Source of the DNA: Bacteroidales bacterium
GTDB taxonomy: Bacteria; Bacteroidota; Bacteroidia; Bacteroidales; UBA932
NCBI GenBank assembly: GCA_017477245.1
Contig: JAFUWY010000012.1
Coordinates: forward strand, 1 to 64,000
Direction of reading: 5' to 3'
Length of the DNA: 64,000 nucleotides
Below the pieces are notes generated by a model, which saw nothing but the letters and a program-made list of their open reading frames with translations, made no database searches and was not told the origin of the DNA. Below are positions 9,837 through 22,538 of this stretch, piece by piece. A program made the translations under genes and the position numbers. Positions within the stretch are counted from its first letter, which is position 1. Every line of letters begins with the position of its first letter.

Positions 9837-11444
9837 TTACTCAAGCACAGGACCGGCGGCGACGAGCGCCTTGCCAGCTTCGTTGCTCTCGTACTTGTGG
9901 AAGTTCTTGATGAAGCGGCCGGCGAGATCCTGGGCCTTCTCTTCCCACACCTTCGGATCAGCGTAGGTGTCGCGCGGATCGAGGATGCCGGTGTCGACGC
10001 CCTGGAGCTTGGTCGGGACGGCGAAGTTGAAGTAAGGGATCTGCTTGGTCTCGGCTTTGTCGATGCTGCCGTCGAGGATCGCGTCGATGATTCCGCGGGT
10101 GTCCTTGATGGAGATGCGCTTGCCGGTGCCGTTCCAGCCGGTGTTGACGAGGTAGGCCTTGGCGCCGCTCTTCTCCATGCGCTTCACCAGCTCCTCGGCG
10201 TACTTGGTCGGGTGGAGCTCCAGGAAGGCCTGGCCGAAGCAGGCGGAGAAGGTCGGGGTGGGCTCGGTGATACCGCGCTCAGTGCCGGCGAGCTTGGCGG
10301 TGAAGCCGCTCAGGAAGTAGTACTTGGTCTGCTCGGGGGTCAGGATGGAGACCGGAGGCAACACGCCGAAAGCGTCGGCGGACAGGAAGATGACCTGCTT
10401 GGCGGCAGGGCCCTGGGACACCGGGCGGACGATCTTGTTGATGTGGTAGATCGGGTAGGAAACGCGGGTGTTCTCGGTGACGCTCTTGTCGTTGAAGTCG
10501 ATCTTGCCCTCGGCGTCCACGGTCACGTTCTCGAGGAGCGCGTCGCGGCGGATGGCGTTGTAGATATCGGGCTCGGACTCCTTGTCCAGTTTGATGACCT
10601 TGGCGTAGCAGCCGCCTTCGAAGTTGAAGACGCCCTCGTCGTCCCAGCCGTGCTCGTCGTCGCCGATGAGCAGACGCTTCGGATCGGTGGAGAGGGTGGT
10701 CTTGCCGGTGCCGGACAGACCGAAGAAGATGGCGGTGTTCTCACCGTTCATGTCGGTGTTGGCCGAGCAGTGCATGGCGGCGATGCCCTTGAGCGGCAGG
10801 TAGTAGTTCATCATGGAGAAGAGACCCTTCTTCATCTCGCCACCGTACCAGGTGTTGAGGATGACCTGCTCCTTGCTGGTCACGTTGAAGGCAACGCAGG
10901 TGTCGGAACGGAGACCCAGCTCCTCGTAGTTCTCCACGCGGGCTTTGGCGGCGCAGTAGACCACGAAGTCAGGCTCCTGGTCGAACTCGGCCTGGTTCAT
11001 CGGACGGATGAACATGTTGGTCACGAAATGGGCCTGCCATGCCACCTCCATGATGAAGCGGACCTTCATGCGGGTGTCCTTGTGCGTGCCGCAGAAACCG
11101 TCCACGACGAAGAGGCGCTTGCCGCTGAGCTGCTTGAGAGCCAGGTTCTTGACCTCTTTCCAGACCTTCTCGGACATCTCGTGGTTGTCGTTGGGATACT
11201 CCGGGGTGTTCCACCACACGGTGTCCTTGGAGTTCTTGTCCATCACGATGTACTTGTCCTTGGGGGAACGTCCGGTATAGACGCCGGTCATCACGTTGAT
11301 GGCGCCGAGCTCGGTCACCTGACCCTTGTCGTAGCCTTCCAGGCCCGGCTTGGTCTCTTCGTTGTAGAGCACTTCGTAAGTCGGATTGTAGAGGATCTCG
11401 GTCACTCCCTTGATTCCGTACTTGCTTAAATCAATCTTGGGCAT
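9837..11444 (-). CDS. pckA: Phosphoenolpyruvate carboxykinase (ATP)
   Basis: The 535-residue cytoplasmic enzyme interconverts oxaloacetate + ATP with phosphoenolpyruvate + CO2 + ADP. In fermenting Bacteroidales it often runs in the CO2-fixing direction toward succinate. Family marks: [15 protein letters not shown] near residue 52, the P-loop GLSGTGKTT (242-250), the following metal-binding STDPKR and GDDEHGWD motifs, and RVSYPIYHI. Length matches the usual 530-540. A full -33/-7 promoter precedes it and a strong terminator follows, so it is transcribed alone. Confidence 0.97.
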   Translation of the reverse strand: MPKIDLSKYGIKGVTEILYNPTYEVLYNEETKPGLEGYDKGQVTELGAINVMTGVYTGRSPKDKYIVMDKNSKDTVWWNTPEYPNDNHEMSEKVWKEVKNLALKQLSGKRLFVVDGFCGTHKDTRMKVRFIMEVAWQAHFVTNMFIRPMNQAEFDQEPDFVVYCAAKARVENYEELGLRSDTCVAFNVTSKEQVILNTWYGGEMKKGLFSMMNYYLPLKGIAAMHCSANTDMNGENTAIFFGLSGTGKTTLSTDPKRLLIGDDEHGWDDEGVFNFEGGCYAKVIKLDKESEPDIYNAIRRDALLENVTVDAEGKIDFNDKSVTENTRVSYPIYHINKIVRPVSQGPAAKQVIFLSADAFGVLPPVSILTPEQTKYYFLSGFTAKLAGTERGITEPTPTFSACFGQAFLELHPTKYAEELVKRMEKSGAKAYLVNTGWNGTGKRISIKDTRGIIDAILDGSIDKAETKQIPYFNFAVPTKLQGVDTGILDPRDTYADPKVWEEKAQDLAGRFIKNFHKYESNEAGKALVAAGPVLE

Positions 11445-11476
11445 AATTTGTTGTATTTTAAGAGTTTATTCTATAT

Positions 11477-11509
11477 CAAAGGTATAGCGTTCTTTTTAGG
11501 CCGCGCAAA
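11477..11509 (-). promoter_or_regulatory. Promoter of pckA
   Basis: On the minus strand TTTG (11509-11506) and TACCTTTG (11484-11477) are separated by 21 bases, a good fit to the Bacteroidota -33/-7 consensus. The pckA ATG follows about 32 bases later. The -33 element is part of a second possible -7 box, TATATTTG. Confidence 0.6.
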
Positions 11510-11524
11510 TATAATGATTTTCCG

Positions 11525-14500
11525 TTACTTTTCCAATGTGACGGCCATCAATCCGATGACCACGTCGTTGGACAGGGTCCTCAGCTCGAGCGATGCGAGT
11601 TCCTTGCCCGCGTCGAGCGGCATGCTGAGGATCTGGGCGGCGCCGCCCGGGATGCCCCGGTCGGTCACCTTGACGTAGTCGTAGAGCTGTCCGTTCTCCT
11701 CCGCCTTGAGGTAGTTCACGCTGAGGTCGCGGCCGGCCTGGCCGTCGCTCAGGAGCACCCGGTACGGGATCTTGGGGGAAGTCCAGAAAGCCAGGGCATC
11801 CCGGTAGTAATCCTGCTCGATGGAGCACCAGTTGATGGGGTTCAGCAGGGGCATCACGCTGGTGCTGCCGTCCGTGTACTTGACGGTCACGGTGCCGTTG
11901 TCGATGCGGCTCTGCATGTTGTTGGTGCTGCCGGCCATCAGCAGGTAGGCGCGCCGGGCCTTGCCGGCCAGCGGGAACGTGAGCGCGTCGGGATAGTTGT
12001 CCCAGAGCGAGGTGTAGGCGATGTTCCATCCTTCGGCAGGGGAGCGGAAGGAGACGCCGAGCCCGGTGTCGAACATGCCCTCGGAGATGCGGGCGCGCAG
12101 GCCGTCGTCCTCGATGTCCGGCTTGACGAAAGGCGTGCACCAGTCGCCGACGCCCTGGATGGGGATCTGCAGGGTGGTGACGGGCGGACGCGGGGAGAGA
12201 TATTCGTTGCGGAAGATGTCGTCCACGTTGGAATTGAAGGCGGAGCTGATGTCCACCATCTCGGCGTTCGCCATGGCATCGGGGTTGATGTCATCCAGGC
12301 CCATCGCGCTCATGTAGGCGGGATCGGCGGCGTTGGCCCGGGCGGTCGGCACGGGCTTATACACCGGGGCCTGCGGCAGGGCGGTCCGGTCCACGACGAT
12401 GGTCTGGACCGTGTCGGAATTGCCCGCGGTCTCGAGGTAGGCGCCGCCGCCGGCATTGGAGCGGATGACGATCCGGAGCGGCTGGGGGAAGTGCTGCTCC
12501 ACCTCGTAGATGTCCTTGTTGCCTTCGCGGCGGAAGGAATAGCTCAGGTACGGGGTCTTGATGGAAGCCTCCTCCCATTCGTCGGGGAAGGCCGGCTTGA
12601 GGATGCACATGCCTTCGAGCGCATCGGGCAGGATGCCGAACAGACCGTTGATGATGGCCCGGGAGGTGATGCCGACGTTGTCGGCGAAATCGCGGTAGGC
12701 TTCGTTCCTGGCCTTGTCGTAGTAGCTGATCTGGCCGAAGTTGCCCGGGCACAGGCCCAGGTACATCTCGTCCAGGAGGTCCGCCTTCAGGAGCCGGAAG
12801 CCGGAATCGTTGCGGCCTGCCTGCAGGTAGGCGAGCGCCATGTTGGCCACCTCGGCGTGCGCGACGTTGTTGGTGCTCCAGACATAGGGCATCCAGTCGG
12901 AGGTGGAGACGGTGAAGAGGTCCTGCTCGGGCTTGGGCAGCCGGAGACCCAGGGCCTTAAGGGCCCGGGTGTCGTAGTCGTAGCTGACCGGGATGTGGGG
13001 GATCTCGTTGTCCACGTAGACCGTGGCGCGGTAGGCCTGCTCAGGCGTGCAGGCGCCGCAGTCGATCGGGGTGTAGACGGACCAGATGGCCGCGTCGGGA
13101 TGGATGCGCTGCAGGCCCATGAGGTCCTGGAACTCGGCCCAATGGCCCAGGTCGTCCAGCCACAGCCTGTCGTTCATGGCCTTCAGGATGGCCTCCGCCT
13201 CTTCCCGGTACGGGGCCGGGTCCTCTCCGATGATCTCGGCGATGCGGGCCGTCTTGAGGTTCGAGAAATAATTGTAGGCGGAGGAGTGGGTGACGGCGCC
13301 GCCGTTGTAGTAGAGGGCGTCGCTGGCCCAGATGCAGCAGTAGGCGTCGTAGAGATGGTCCCCGTCGGGGTCGAAATTGCGTTTCTCCCACTGATGGTGC
13401 AGCACGATGTACGGCCACATCTGGCGCATGAACTCCGGATCGGCATCATAGCCGAAGTGGCGCATCATCTCGTCGATGTAGTTGAGGTTCATGTCGTAGT
13501 GGCTGATCTGGTCGGTCCGGCCCGGGGTGTTGCAGATATAGCCGTTGGAGTACATCGGCGTGCCCCACTCGCGCTTGGCGCGCGCGAGGTTGTTCTCCGG
13601 TCCCTGCTGGGGATGCTCGTAGACGGGCGGGACGTCGGTCACCATCGCGGTGGTGTAGGCCGCGAAATGGGTCCGGGCGCGGTCGTTCCAGCCCATCACG
13701 TCGCCCGTGTAGGCGCCGCGCCAGCCCAGGTAATGGTTGCGCCAGCCCACGGCGCCGTGCAGGTAGCTGATGCCGTCCCAGATGCCGTCACCGGCATGCA
13801 CCATGTTGGATCCGAGCGTATTGAAGAAGGGGTCCGGGGTGTTGATCTCGACCATCGAGGCCAGCTCTTCCCAGGCCTTCTCCTCGCGGGCGTAGCGCGT
13901 CTCCCCGGCGGCGGTTTCGGGCACGCTCAGGGCGTTGCCGCTGAAGACCAGGTAGGAGACCGGGGCGGCGTCCCAGGTGACGACGCTGAGGTCCCGCTCG
14001 TCGGCGGAAGCCTCGAAATTCTCGCGGGGATCCACGCCGAGATCGCCGTTTCGGCTCATCTTGGTGCTGGCGATGCGACACTGCTTCACCTCCAGCACGG
14101 GGGTGCCGCGGAAGCCGTCGGCCTCCACCTTCCAGATGGCGCCCTCCTCGAACTGGGAGGCGAGCAGGGTGATGCGGAGTTCGCCCTTGCCCCAGGCGTC
14201 GTCCCGGACCTTGTAGCTGCGGCGTCCGCCCTGGTAGCGGGCTTCGCACCAGGAGGTCGAATCCAGTTGCTTCCGCACCCCGTCCAGGGTTAGGTAGAAG
14301 CGGAAATTCCAGCTGTTGTCGGCGTCGAAGGAGGCGAAGACCGGGCGGTCGCTCGTCTCCATGCGGAAACGCGTGTGGGTGCCGTACAGGGCGCGGGTGT
14401 AGCGGTTGTCTCCGTTGAGGCAGACGATCTCCCGGCCGTCGGGGAAGTAGTGCATCGTCCGGACGCCGTCCTGCTGTTGGGGAGCGCAGGCGTTCGTAGC

Positions 14501-14557
14501 TGAAAGGAGCGCCACGAGACAGGCGATTGCACCGAAAAGATGTTGGGTTTTTCTCAT
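11525..14557 (-). CDS. DUF4450-like secreted glycoside-hydrolase-type protein
   Basis: The 1010-residue protein starts with a lipoprotein or signal peptide (SATNACAPQQQ). It then has an N-terminal beta-rich region (HYFPDGREIVCLNGDNRYTR), a helical middle with GWRNHYLGWRGAYTGDVMGW and HHQWEKRNFDPDGDHLYDAY, and a C-terminal beta-rich part. The middle resembles the (alpha/alpha)6 barrel of the GH-L group (GH63, GH65, GH95-like). The N-terminal signature resembles Bacteroidota proteins called DUF4450. Catalytic residues cannot be assigned with confidence; acidic candidates lie around DPDGDHLYD. The ATG at 14557 is 28 bp after the recQ stop on the same strand, so read-through is possible. A role in glycan side-chain removal is inferred from size, secretion and neighbours. 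Confidence 0.7.
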   Translation of the reverse strand: MRKTQHLFGAIACLVALLSATNACAPQQQDGVRTMHYFPDGREIVCLNGDNRYTRALYGTHTRFRMETSDRPVFASFDADNSWNFRFYLTLDGVRKQLDSTSWCEARYQGGRRSYKVRDDAWGKGELRITLLASQFEEGAIWKVEADGFRGTPVLEVKQCRIASTKMSRNGDLGVDPRENFEASADERDLSVVTWDAAPVSYLVFSGNALSVPETAAGETRYAREEKAWEELASMVEINTPDPFFNTLGSNMVHAGDGIWDGISYLHGAVGWRNHYLGWRGAYTGDVMGWNDRARTHFAAYTTAMVTDVPPVYEHPQQGPENNLARAKREWGTPMYSNGYICNTPGRTDQISHYDMNLNYIDEMMRHFGYDADPEFMRQMWPYIVLHHQWEKRNFDPDGDHLYDAYCCIWASDALYYNGGAVTHSSAYNYFSNLKTARIAEIIGEDPAPYREEAEAILKAMNDRLWLDDLGHWAEFQDLMGLQRIHPDAAIWSVYTPIDCGACTPEQAYRATVYVDNEIPHIPVSYDYDTRALKALGLRLPKPEQDLFTVSTSDWMPYVWSTNNVAHAEVANMALAYLQAGRNDSGFRLLKADLLDEMYLGLCPGNFGQISYYDKARNEAYRDFADNVGITSRAIINGLFGILPDALEGMCILKPAFPDEWEEASIKTPYLSYSFRREGNKDIYEVEQHFPQPLRIVIRSNAGGGAYLETAGNSDTVQTIVVDRTALPQAPVYKPVPTARANAADPAYMSAMGLDDINPDAMANAEMVDISSAFNSNVDDIFRNEYLSPRPPVTTLQIPIQGVGDWCTPFVKPDIEDDGLRARISEGMFDTGLGVSFRSPAEGWNIAYTSLWDNYPDALTFPLAGKARRAYLLMAGSTNNMQSRIDNGTVTVKYTDGSTSVMPLLNPINWCSIEQDYYRDALAFWTSPKIPYRVLLSDGQAGRDLSVNYLKAEENGQLYDYVKVTDRGIPGGAAQILSMPLDAGKELASLELRTLSNDVVIGLMAVTLEK

Positions 14558-14585
14558 ATGACTGGTTGATATCTGGTTGATTGTC

Positions 14586-16442
14586 TTAACATTCTCCCTG
14601 GTCGGCCAGGTCCCGGTAGCGGGCCATGGCGTCGGGTGGCAGGCCGCTGCCCGGGTCGGCGCAGGCGGCGCGGAATTCCTGCAGGGTGGCGCCGGGATGC
14701 GCGGCCCACCAGGCGCGGACGGGGGCGTCCGGGGAAGGAGCCTGGCGGCGGGCCCGGCAGACGTCGCAGGTCCCGCAGTCCGCGGACTCCTCCTGTCCGA
14801 AATACCTCAGCAGCCAGCGCGAGCGGCACAGGTCCGTCCCGGAGGCATATCCGACCATGGCGTCGGCACGCTCCCGGGCGTTCTCCAGCAGGAAGGCGTA
14901 TTTCTCCTTCTGGAGGTCGACGTTGCCGGGCATCAGGCGGTTGTGGTGCAGGAAGACGACGCTGCAGCGGTCGCCCGGGATGTATTTGATCACGTGCTGC
15001 AGGGAGGTGTTGTAAAGCAGCTGGCGCAGCTTGGGCACGGTCAGGCCGCAGGCGGCCGCCACGGTGTCCTCCCGGATCGGGACCGGGTAGGAGAAGATGC
15101 CGGTGTAGCGGCGCATCAGCACCTCCAGGAGCGTGACCATCGCCGGGTCCGGCAGGTCGATGTCGTAGAGGGAGTTGCGGTCGGCCAGGATCCCGACCTG
15201 CGTGGCGATCTCCACGTCCTCGGAGAAGGTGAGGTGCTCCGAGCGCTCGAGGTATTTGAGCGCGTAGTGCACGGAGGCGGGGTTGAGCTTGAAGTGCCTG
15301 GCGAACGCGGCCAGGTCGAACTTGAGCTGGCGGCCGATGCCGTTCTCGTAGGGGATGCCGGCGAAGATGTGGAGCTTCTGGTAGACGTCCGCGATGTATT
15401 CCAGCGGGGGGAACGAAACCTCCTGCAGCTGCTTGAGCCGGCGTACGTCCGTGCCGTTCCAGAGCAGCACGGCGTAGGACCGCTTGCCGTCGCGCCCGGC
15501 GCGGCCCGCTTCCTGGAAGTAGGACTCGGGGCTTTCCGGCAGGCCGGTGTGCGCGACGAAGCGGACGTCGGGCTTGTCGATGCCCATGCCGAAGGCGTTG
15601 GTGCAGACCATTACGCGGATCGCGCCGCGCTTCCAGGCTTCCTGCCGGGCTTCGCGCGTGTCGCCGGACAGGCCGGCGTGGTAGCAGGAGGCGCTGATGC
15701 CGTTGGCGGCCAGCAGGGCGGCCGTCTCCTCGCAACGCCGGCGGCTGCGCATGTACACGATGCCGGAGCCGTCCACGCCGCGGCAGATGTCCAGCAGCTG
15801 GCCGGTCTTGTCCTCGCAGCGCCGGACGATATAGGTCAGGTTGGGCCGCTCGAAACTGCTCCGGAGCAGGAGCTTCCCGCGGAAGGCGAGCTTGTCCATG
15901 ATGTCCTCCGCCACCCGCGGGGTGGCCGTGGCGGTGAGGGCGATCACGGGGACGTCGACCGTCTGCCGCAACTCGCTGATCGACAGGTAGTCCGGCCGGA
16001 AGTCGTAGCCCCACTGGGAGATACAGTGGGCCTCGTCCACGACGATGTAGCTGAGCGGGAGGATGTCCAGGTAGGAGCGGAACAGTGCGGTCTTGAGGCG
16101 CTCCGGCGAGACGTAGAGGAACTTGAAATCGCCGTAGGCGGCGTTGTTGAGCGCCAGGTCCACGGCCCTCCGGTCCATCCCGGCGTGGATGGCCAGGGCC
16201 TTGATGCCCCGGGCCTCCAGGTTCTGGACCTGGTCCTTCATCAGGGCGATCAGGGGCGTGACCACGAGGGCGAGCCCCTCTTTCATCAGGGCCGGCACCT
16301 GGAAGCAGACGGACTTGCCGCCGCCCGTGGGCAGGATGGCGAGCACGTCCCTGCCTGCCGACGCGGCGGAGATGATCTCCTCCTGCATCGGCCGGAAGGC
16401 GTCGTAGCCCCAATACTGCTGCAAGACCTCCAGGGCGCTCAT
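14586..16442 (-). CDS. recQ: ATP-dependent DNA helicase RecQ
   Basis: The 618-residue helicase unwinds DNA 3'-5' during recombination repair. Visible motifs: a Q-motif region (YWGYDAFRPMQEEII), Walker A LPTGGGKSVCFQVPAL, the DEAH box VVDEAHCISQWGYDFRPDY, motif III ALTATATPRV, motif VI QEAGRAGRDG, and a C-terminal zinc site with cysteines in CRSRWLLRYFGQ...CGTCDVC. No HRDC domain is obvious at the end. I chose MSALEVLQQYWGY at 16442 because RecQ proteins normally begin shortly before this motif. Longer frames reach 16616 but overlap the promoter and start of the divergent gene. Confidence 0.95.
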   Translation of the reverse strand: MSALEVLQQYWGYDAFRPMQEEIISAASAGRDVLAILPTGGGKSVCFQVPALMKEGLALVVTPLIALMKDQVQNLEARGIKALAIHAGMDRRAVDLALNNAAYGDFKFLYVSPERLKTALFRSYLDILPLSYIVVDEAHCISQWGYDFRPDYLSISELRQTVDVPVIALTATATPRVAEDIMDKLAFRGKLLLRSSFERPNLTYIVRRCEDKTGQLLDICRGVDGSGIVYMRSRRRCEETAALLAANGISASCYHAGLSGDTREARQEAWKRGAIRVMVCTNAFGMGIDKPDVRFVAHTGLPESPESYFQEAGRAGRDGKRSYAVLLWNGTDVRRLKQLQEVSFPPLEYIADVYQKLHIFAGIPYENGIGRQLKFDLAAFARHFKLNPASVHYALKYLERSEHLTFSEDVEIATQVGILADRNSLYDIDLPDPAMVTLLEVLMRRYTGIFSYPVPIREDTVAAACGLTVPKLRQLLYNTSLQHVIKYIPGDRCSVVFLHHNRLMPGNVDLQKEKYAFLLENARERADAMVGYASGTDLCRSRWLLRYFGQEESADCGTCDVCRARRQAPSPDAPVRAWWAAHPGATLQEFRAACADPGSGLPPDAMARYRDLADQGEC

Positions 16443-16457
16443 ATCTTTGCAAAGATA
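16442..16457. promoter_or_regulatory. Perfect 16-bp palindrome containing the recQ -7 box
   Basis: TATCTTTGCAAAGATA is a perfect palindrome. Read on the minus strand, TATCTTTG (16457-16450) fits the -7 consensus and ends only 7 bases before the recQ ATG. The other strand carries the same box by symmetry. Confidence 0.5.
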
Positions 16458-16512
16458 CTTTTTTGACGGCATATTTATGCCAGCATTTGGAAGATTCGTA
16501 CAAGATTTTCCG

Positions 16513-16520
16513 TACATTTG
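16513..16520 (+). promoter_or_regulatory. -7 box of the acetylesterase-GH31 gene
   Basis: TACATTTG matches TAnnTTTG and lies 19 bases before the ATG at 16540. A TTTG occurs 23 bases upstream, slightly beyond the usual spacing. Confidence 0.5.
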
Positions 16521-16521
16521 A

Positions 16522-19644
<3,123 letters not shown>

Positions 19645-19659
19645 TTCCGGGGAAATGAT

Positions 19660-19667
19660 TATCTTTA
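19660..19667 (+). promoter_or_regulatory. Weak -7-like box before the mutarotase gene
   Basis: TATCTTTA differs from the -7 consensus only in the last base. It ends 6 bases before the ATG at 19674, in an AT-rich gap after the GH31 gene. It may start the arabinose operon. Confidence 0.35.
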
Positions 19668-19673
19668 CACGAT

Positions 19674-20756
19674 ATGAAAGCTGCTAAAACCATTCTGCTG
19701 GCGCTCTGCGCCCTCGCTGCGGCCGCCTGTGCGCCGCAGGGAAACCGTATGTACAAGCTTCACAACAACGCCGGGATGGAGGTGACCATCACCAACTACG
19801 GCGGCCGCGTCACGGCGCTCGTCGTGCCGGACAAGGACGGCGTGAAGCGGGACGTGGTCCTGGGATTCGACAAGGTCGAGGACTACTATCCCGAGAACAA
19901 CGAGACCGACTACGGCGCCTCCATCGGCCGCTACGCCAACCGCATCAACCAGGGCAAGTTCACCCTGGACGGCGTGGAATACAGCCTGCCGACCAACAAT
20001 TTCGGCCACACCCTGCACGGAGGCCCCACCGGCTGGCAGTACCAGCCCTACAAGGTGGTCGAGGCCGACGCCCGGCACATCAAGCTCCGGATGGACTCCC
20101 CGGACGGTGACAACAACTTCCCGGGTGCCGTCACGGCCTTCGTCACCTACACGCTGACCGACGACAACAAGCTAGATATCGCCTACGAGGCCGTGACCAC
20201 GGCCCCGACGATCATCAACATGACCAACCACTGCTACTTCAACCTGTCCGGCGACCCGGCGAACCACAGCATCGTCGACGACGTCCTCTACGTCAACGCC
20301 TCGCACTTTACGCCGGTGGACTCCACCTACATGACCACCGGGGAGATCCTGCCGGTGGCGGGCACGCCGATGGACTTCACGACGCCGCACAAGGTCGGGG
20401 ACCATGTCACCGATTTCAGCTACCAGCAGCTCAAGAACGGCAATGGCTACGACCACAACTGGGTGCTCGACACCGGCGGCCGCATCGACGAGGTGGCTGC
20501 CGAGTTCTACTGCCCGCAGACGGGGATCGACCTCAAGGTCTACACCAACGAGCCCGGCATCCAGGTCTACTCCGGCAATTTCCAGGATGGCTCCGTGACC
20601 GGCAAGGGCGGTGTGGTCTACAAGAACCGCCCCGGCCTCTGCCTGGAGACCCAGCACTATCCCGACAGCCCCAACAAGCCCGAGTGGCCGTCCGTCGTAC
20701 TGCGTCCCGGCGAGACCTACCGCAGCCGCTGCATCTTCGCTTTCTCCGTGAAATAA
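19674..20756 (+). CDS. galM: Aldose 1-epimerase (mutarotase), predicted lipoprotein
   Basis: The 360-residue protein interconverts alpha and beta anomers of sugars such as L-arabinose, speeding uptake and catabolism. It has a lipoprotein signal (ALAAAACAPQG, Cys about 20), so it probably acts in the periplasm or at a membrane surface. Family marks: ITNYGGRVTALVVPD, GASIGRYANRINQGKF, the catalytic His in HTLHGG, TNHCYFNLSGD, and the catalytic Glu in CLETQHYPDSPN. Only 6 bp separate it from the symporter gene, so they are co-transcribed. In Bacteroides thetaiotaomicron the mutarotase of the arabinose operon has been called AraM, which fits this context. Confidence 0.95.
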   Translation: MKAAKTILLALCALAAAACAPQGNRMYKLHNNAGMEVTITNYGGRVTALVVPDKDGVKRDVVLGFDKVEDYYPENNETDYGASIGRYANRINQGKFTLDGVEYSLPTNNFGHTLHGGPTGWQYQPYKVVEADARHIKLRMDSPDGDNNFPGAVTAFVTYTLTDDNKLDIAYEAVTTAPTIINMTNHCYFNLSGDPANHSIVDDVLYVNASHFTPVDSTYMTTGEILPVAGTPMDFTTPHKVGDHVTDFSYQQLKNGNGYDHNWVLDTGGRIDEVAAEFYCPQTGIDLKVYTNEPGIQVYSGNFQDGSVTGKGGVVYKNRPGLCLETQHYPDSPNKPEWPSVVLRPGETYRSRCIFAFSVK

Positions 20757-20762
20757 TAACCA

Positions 20763-22496
20763 ATGATCGATCATATGCTTAGATTCCTGCCTCTACAGGC
20801 CGCGGACCTCAACCGCATCTCCCTGGCGTCCTGGGACTGGATCGTCATCGCCATCTTCTTCCTGGCGATGGTGTGGATCTGCTGGGACGTCTCCCGCAAG
20901 AAGAAAGAAACCTCCGGCGACTACTTCCTGAGCGGCCGTTCGGCGACCTGGATCGCCATCGGCGCTTCCATCTTCGCCTCCAATATCGGTTCCGAGCACC
21001 TCATCGGCCTGGCCGGCACCGGCGCCTCCGCCGGCATGGCCCAGGCCCACTGGGAGATCCAGGGCTGGATGATCCTCATCCTCGGCTGGGTCTTCGTGCC
21101 GTTCTACGAGCGGAGCATGGTCTACACCATGCCCGAGTTCCTCGAGAAGCGTTACAACAAGGAGAGCCGCGGCATCCTCACCTGGCTGTCGCTCGCCAGC
21201 TACGTCCTCACCAAGGTCTCCGTGACCGTGCTCGCCGGCGGACTCGCGCTCAACACCCTGCTCGGCATCAACTTCTGGGTGGCCGCCCTGGCCCTCGTGA
21301 TCATCACGGCCATCTACACCGTCATCGGCGGCATGGAGTCCGTGCTCAAGACCTCGGTCCTGCAGACGCCGATCCTGCTGATCGGCTCGCTCGTGATCCT
21401 CTGGCTCGGCCTTAAGGAGCTGGGCGGCTGGAACGCCATGATGGACATCTGCAGCGCCCAGCCCGTCAACCAGTACGGCGACACGATGACCGACCTGATG
21501 CGCAGCGGCAAGGATCCCGAGTTCCCGTGGTACGGCGCCCTGTTCGGCTCCGCCATCATCGGCTTTTGGTACTGGTGCACCGACCAGTTCATCGTCCAGC
21601 GCGTCCTCTCCGGCAAGGACCAGAAGGAGGCCCGCCGGGGCACCATCTTCGGCGCCTACCTCAAGCTCCTCCCGGTGTTCCTGTTCCTCATCCCGGGCAT
21701 GATCGCCTATGCACTCACCAAGACCCCGGATTCCCAGATCGGACAGACCCTCGCGACCGCCCTCGGTCTCCAGGCCGACGGGACGGTGGCCAATCCGGAC
21801 ATCGCTTTCCCGATGCTGGTCAACACCCTCCTGCCGGTGGGCCTGAAGGGCGTCGTGATCTGCGGTATCCTCGCCGCCCTGATGAGCTCCCTTGCCTCGC
21901 TGTACAACTCCTCCGCGATGCTCTATACCATCGATATCTACAAGCGCAAGCATCCGGAGACGGACGAGAAGAAACTCGTGCGCATCGGCCGTATCGCCAC
22001 CATCGTGGTGGTCGTGCTCGGCGTGCTGTGGATCTTCGTGATCCAGCGGATGGGCAAGAGCCTCTACAACTACATCCAGAGCGTGCAGAGCCTGCTCGCC
22101 CCGGCCATCGCCGCGGTGTTCCTGCTGGGTATCTGCTGGAAGAAGACCTCCCCGAAGGCCGGTATGTGGACCCTCATCGTGGGTCTGGTGCTCGGCTTCA
22201 CCCGCCTGATCACCATGATCGTCAACCCGGAGTCGCACAACCTCTTCACCTTCATCTTCAACGAGCTGAACGTCTATGCGTTCTGCGTCTGGATGTTCCT
22301 CTTCTGCGTCGTGCTGGCCATCGTGGTCACGCTGCTGACCCCGAAGCCGTCCGAGGAGCAGGTCCAGGGCCTGTGCTTCGGCACGGCCACGCCCGAGCAG
22401 AAGGCCGTCACCCGCGCCTCCTGGGGCACCTGGGACATCGTCCACACCGTCATCATCCTGGCCTTCACGGTCGCGTTCTACATCTATTTCTGGTAG
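20763..22496 (+). CDS. Sodium/sugar symporter of the SSS family (probable arabinose uptake)
   Basis: The 577-residue inner membrane protein has about 14 hydrophobic segments, starting WDWIVIAIFFLAMVWICW. It shows the SSS signature region around SGRSATWIAIGASIFASNIGSEHLIGLAG and FWYWCTDQFIVQRVLSGKDQKEARRG. Its position between the mutarotase and the arabinose catabolic enzymes points to L-arabinose, as in the araP gene of B. thetaiotaomicron. That specificity is inferred from context only. The ATG at 20763 starts 6 bp after the upstream stop. Confidence 0.93.
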   Translation: MIDHMLRFLPLQAADLNRISLASWDWIVIAIFFLAMVWICWDVSRKKKETSGDYFLSGRSATWIAIGASIFASNIGSEHLIGLAGTGASAGMAQAHWEIQGWMILILGWVFVPFYERSMVYTMPEFLEKRYNKESRGILTWLSLASYVLTKVSVTVLAGGLALNTLLGINFWVAALALVIITAIYTVIGGMESVLKTSVLQTPILLIGSLVILWLGLKELGGWNAMMDICSAQPVNQYGDTMTDLMRSGKDPEFPWYGALFGSAIIGFWYWCTDQFIVQRVLSGKDQKEARRGTIFGAYLKLLPVFLFLIPGMIAYALTKTPDSQIGQTLATALGLQADGTVANPDIAFPMLVNTLLPVGLKGVVICGILAALMSSLASLYNSSAMLYTIDIYKRKHPETDEKKLVRIGRIATIVVVVLGVLWIFVIQRMGKSLYNYIQSVQSLLAPAIAAVFLLGICWKKTSPKAGMWTLIVGLVLGFTRLITMIVNPESHNLFTFIFNELNVYAFCVWMFLFCVVLAIVVTLLTPKPSEEQVQGLCFGTATPEQKAVTRASWGTWDIVHTVIILAFTVAFYIYFW

Positions 22497-22506
22497 TCAA
22501 CCCGTC

Positions 22507-22527
22507 ATCCCGGGCTTGACCCGGGAT
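22507..22527. repeat. REP-like palindrome between the symporter and the ribulose-phosphate epimerase gene
   Basis: ATCCCGGG (22507-22514) and CCCGGGAT (22520-22527) flank the loop CTTGA. There is no T run, so it is not a normal terminator. It occupies most of the 42-bp gap and could stabilise or attenuate mRNA between the two genes. Confidence 0.7.
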
Positions 22528-22538
22528 CTGAGTAGAAT

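Noticed and set aside
12491-14293. 600-codon plus-strand frame opposite the DUF4450-like gene
   Set aside because: Valine/Gly/Asp-rich antisense product without signal, motif or promoter.
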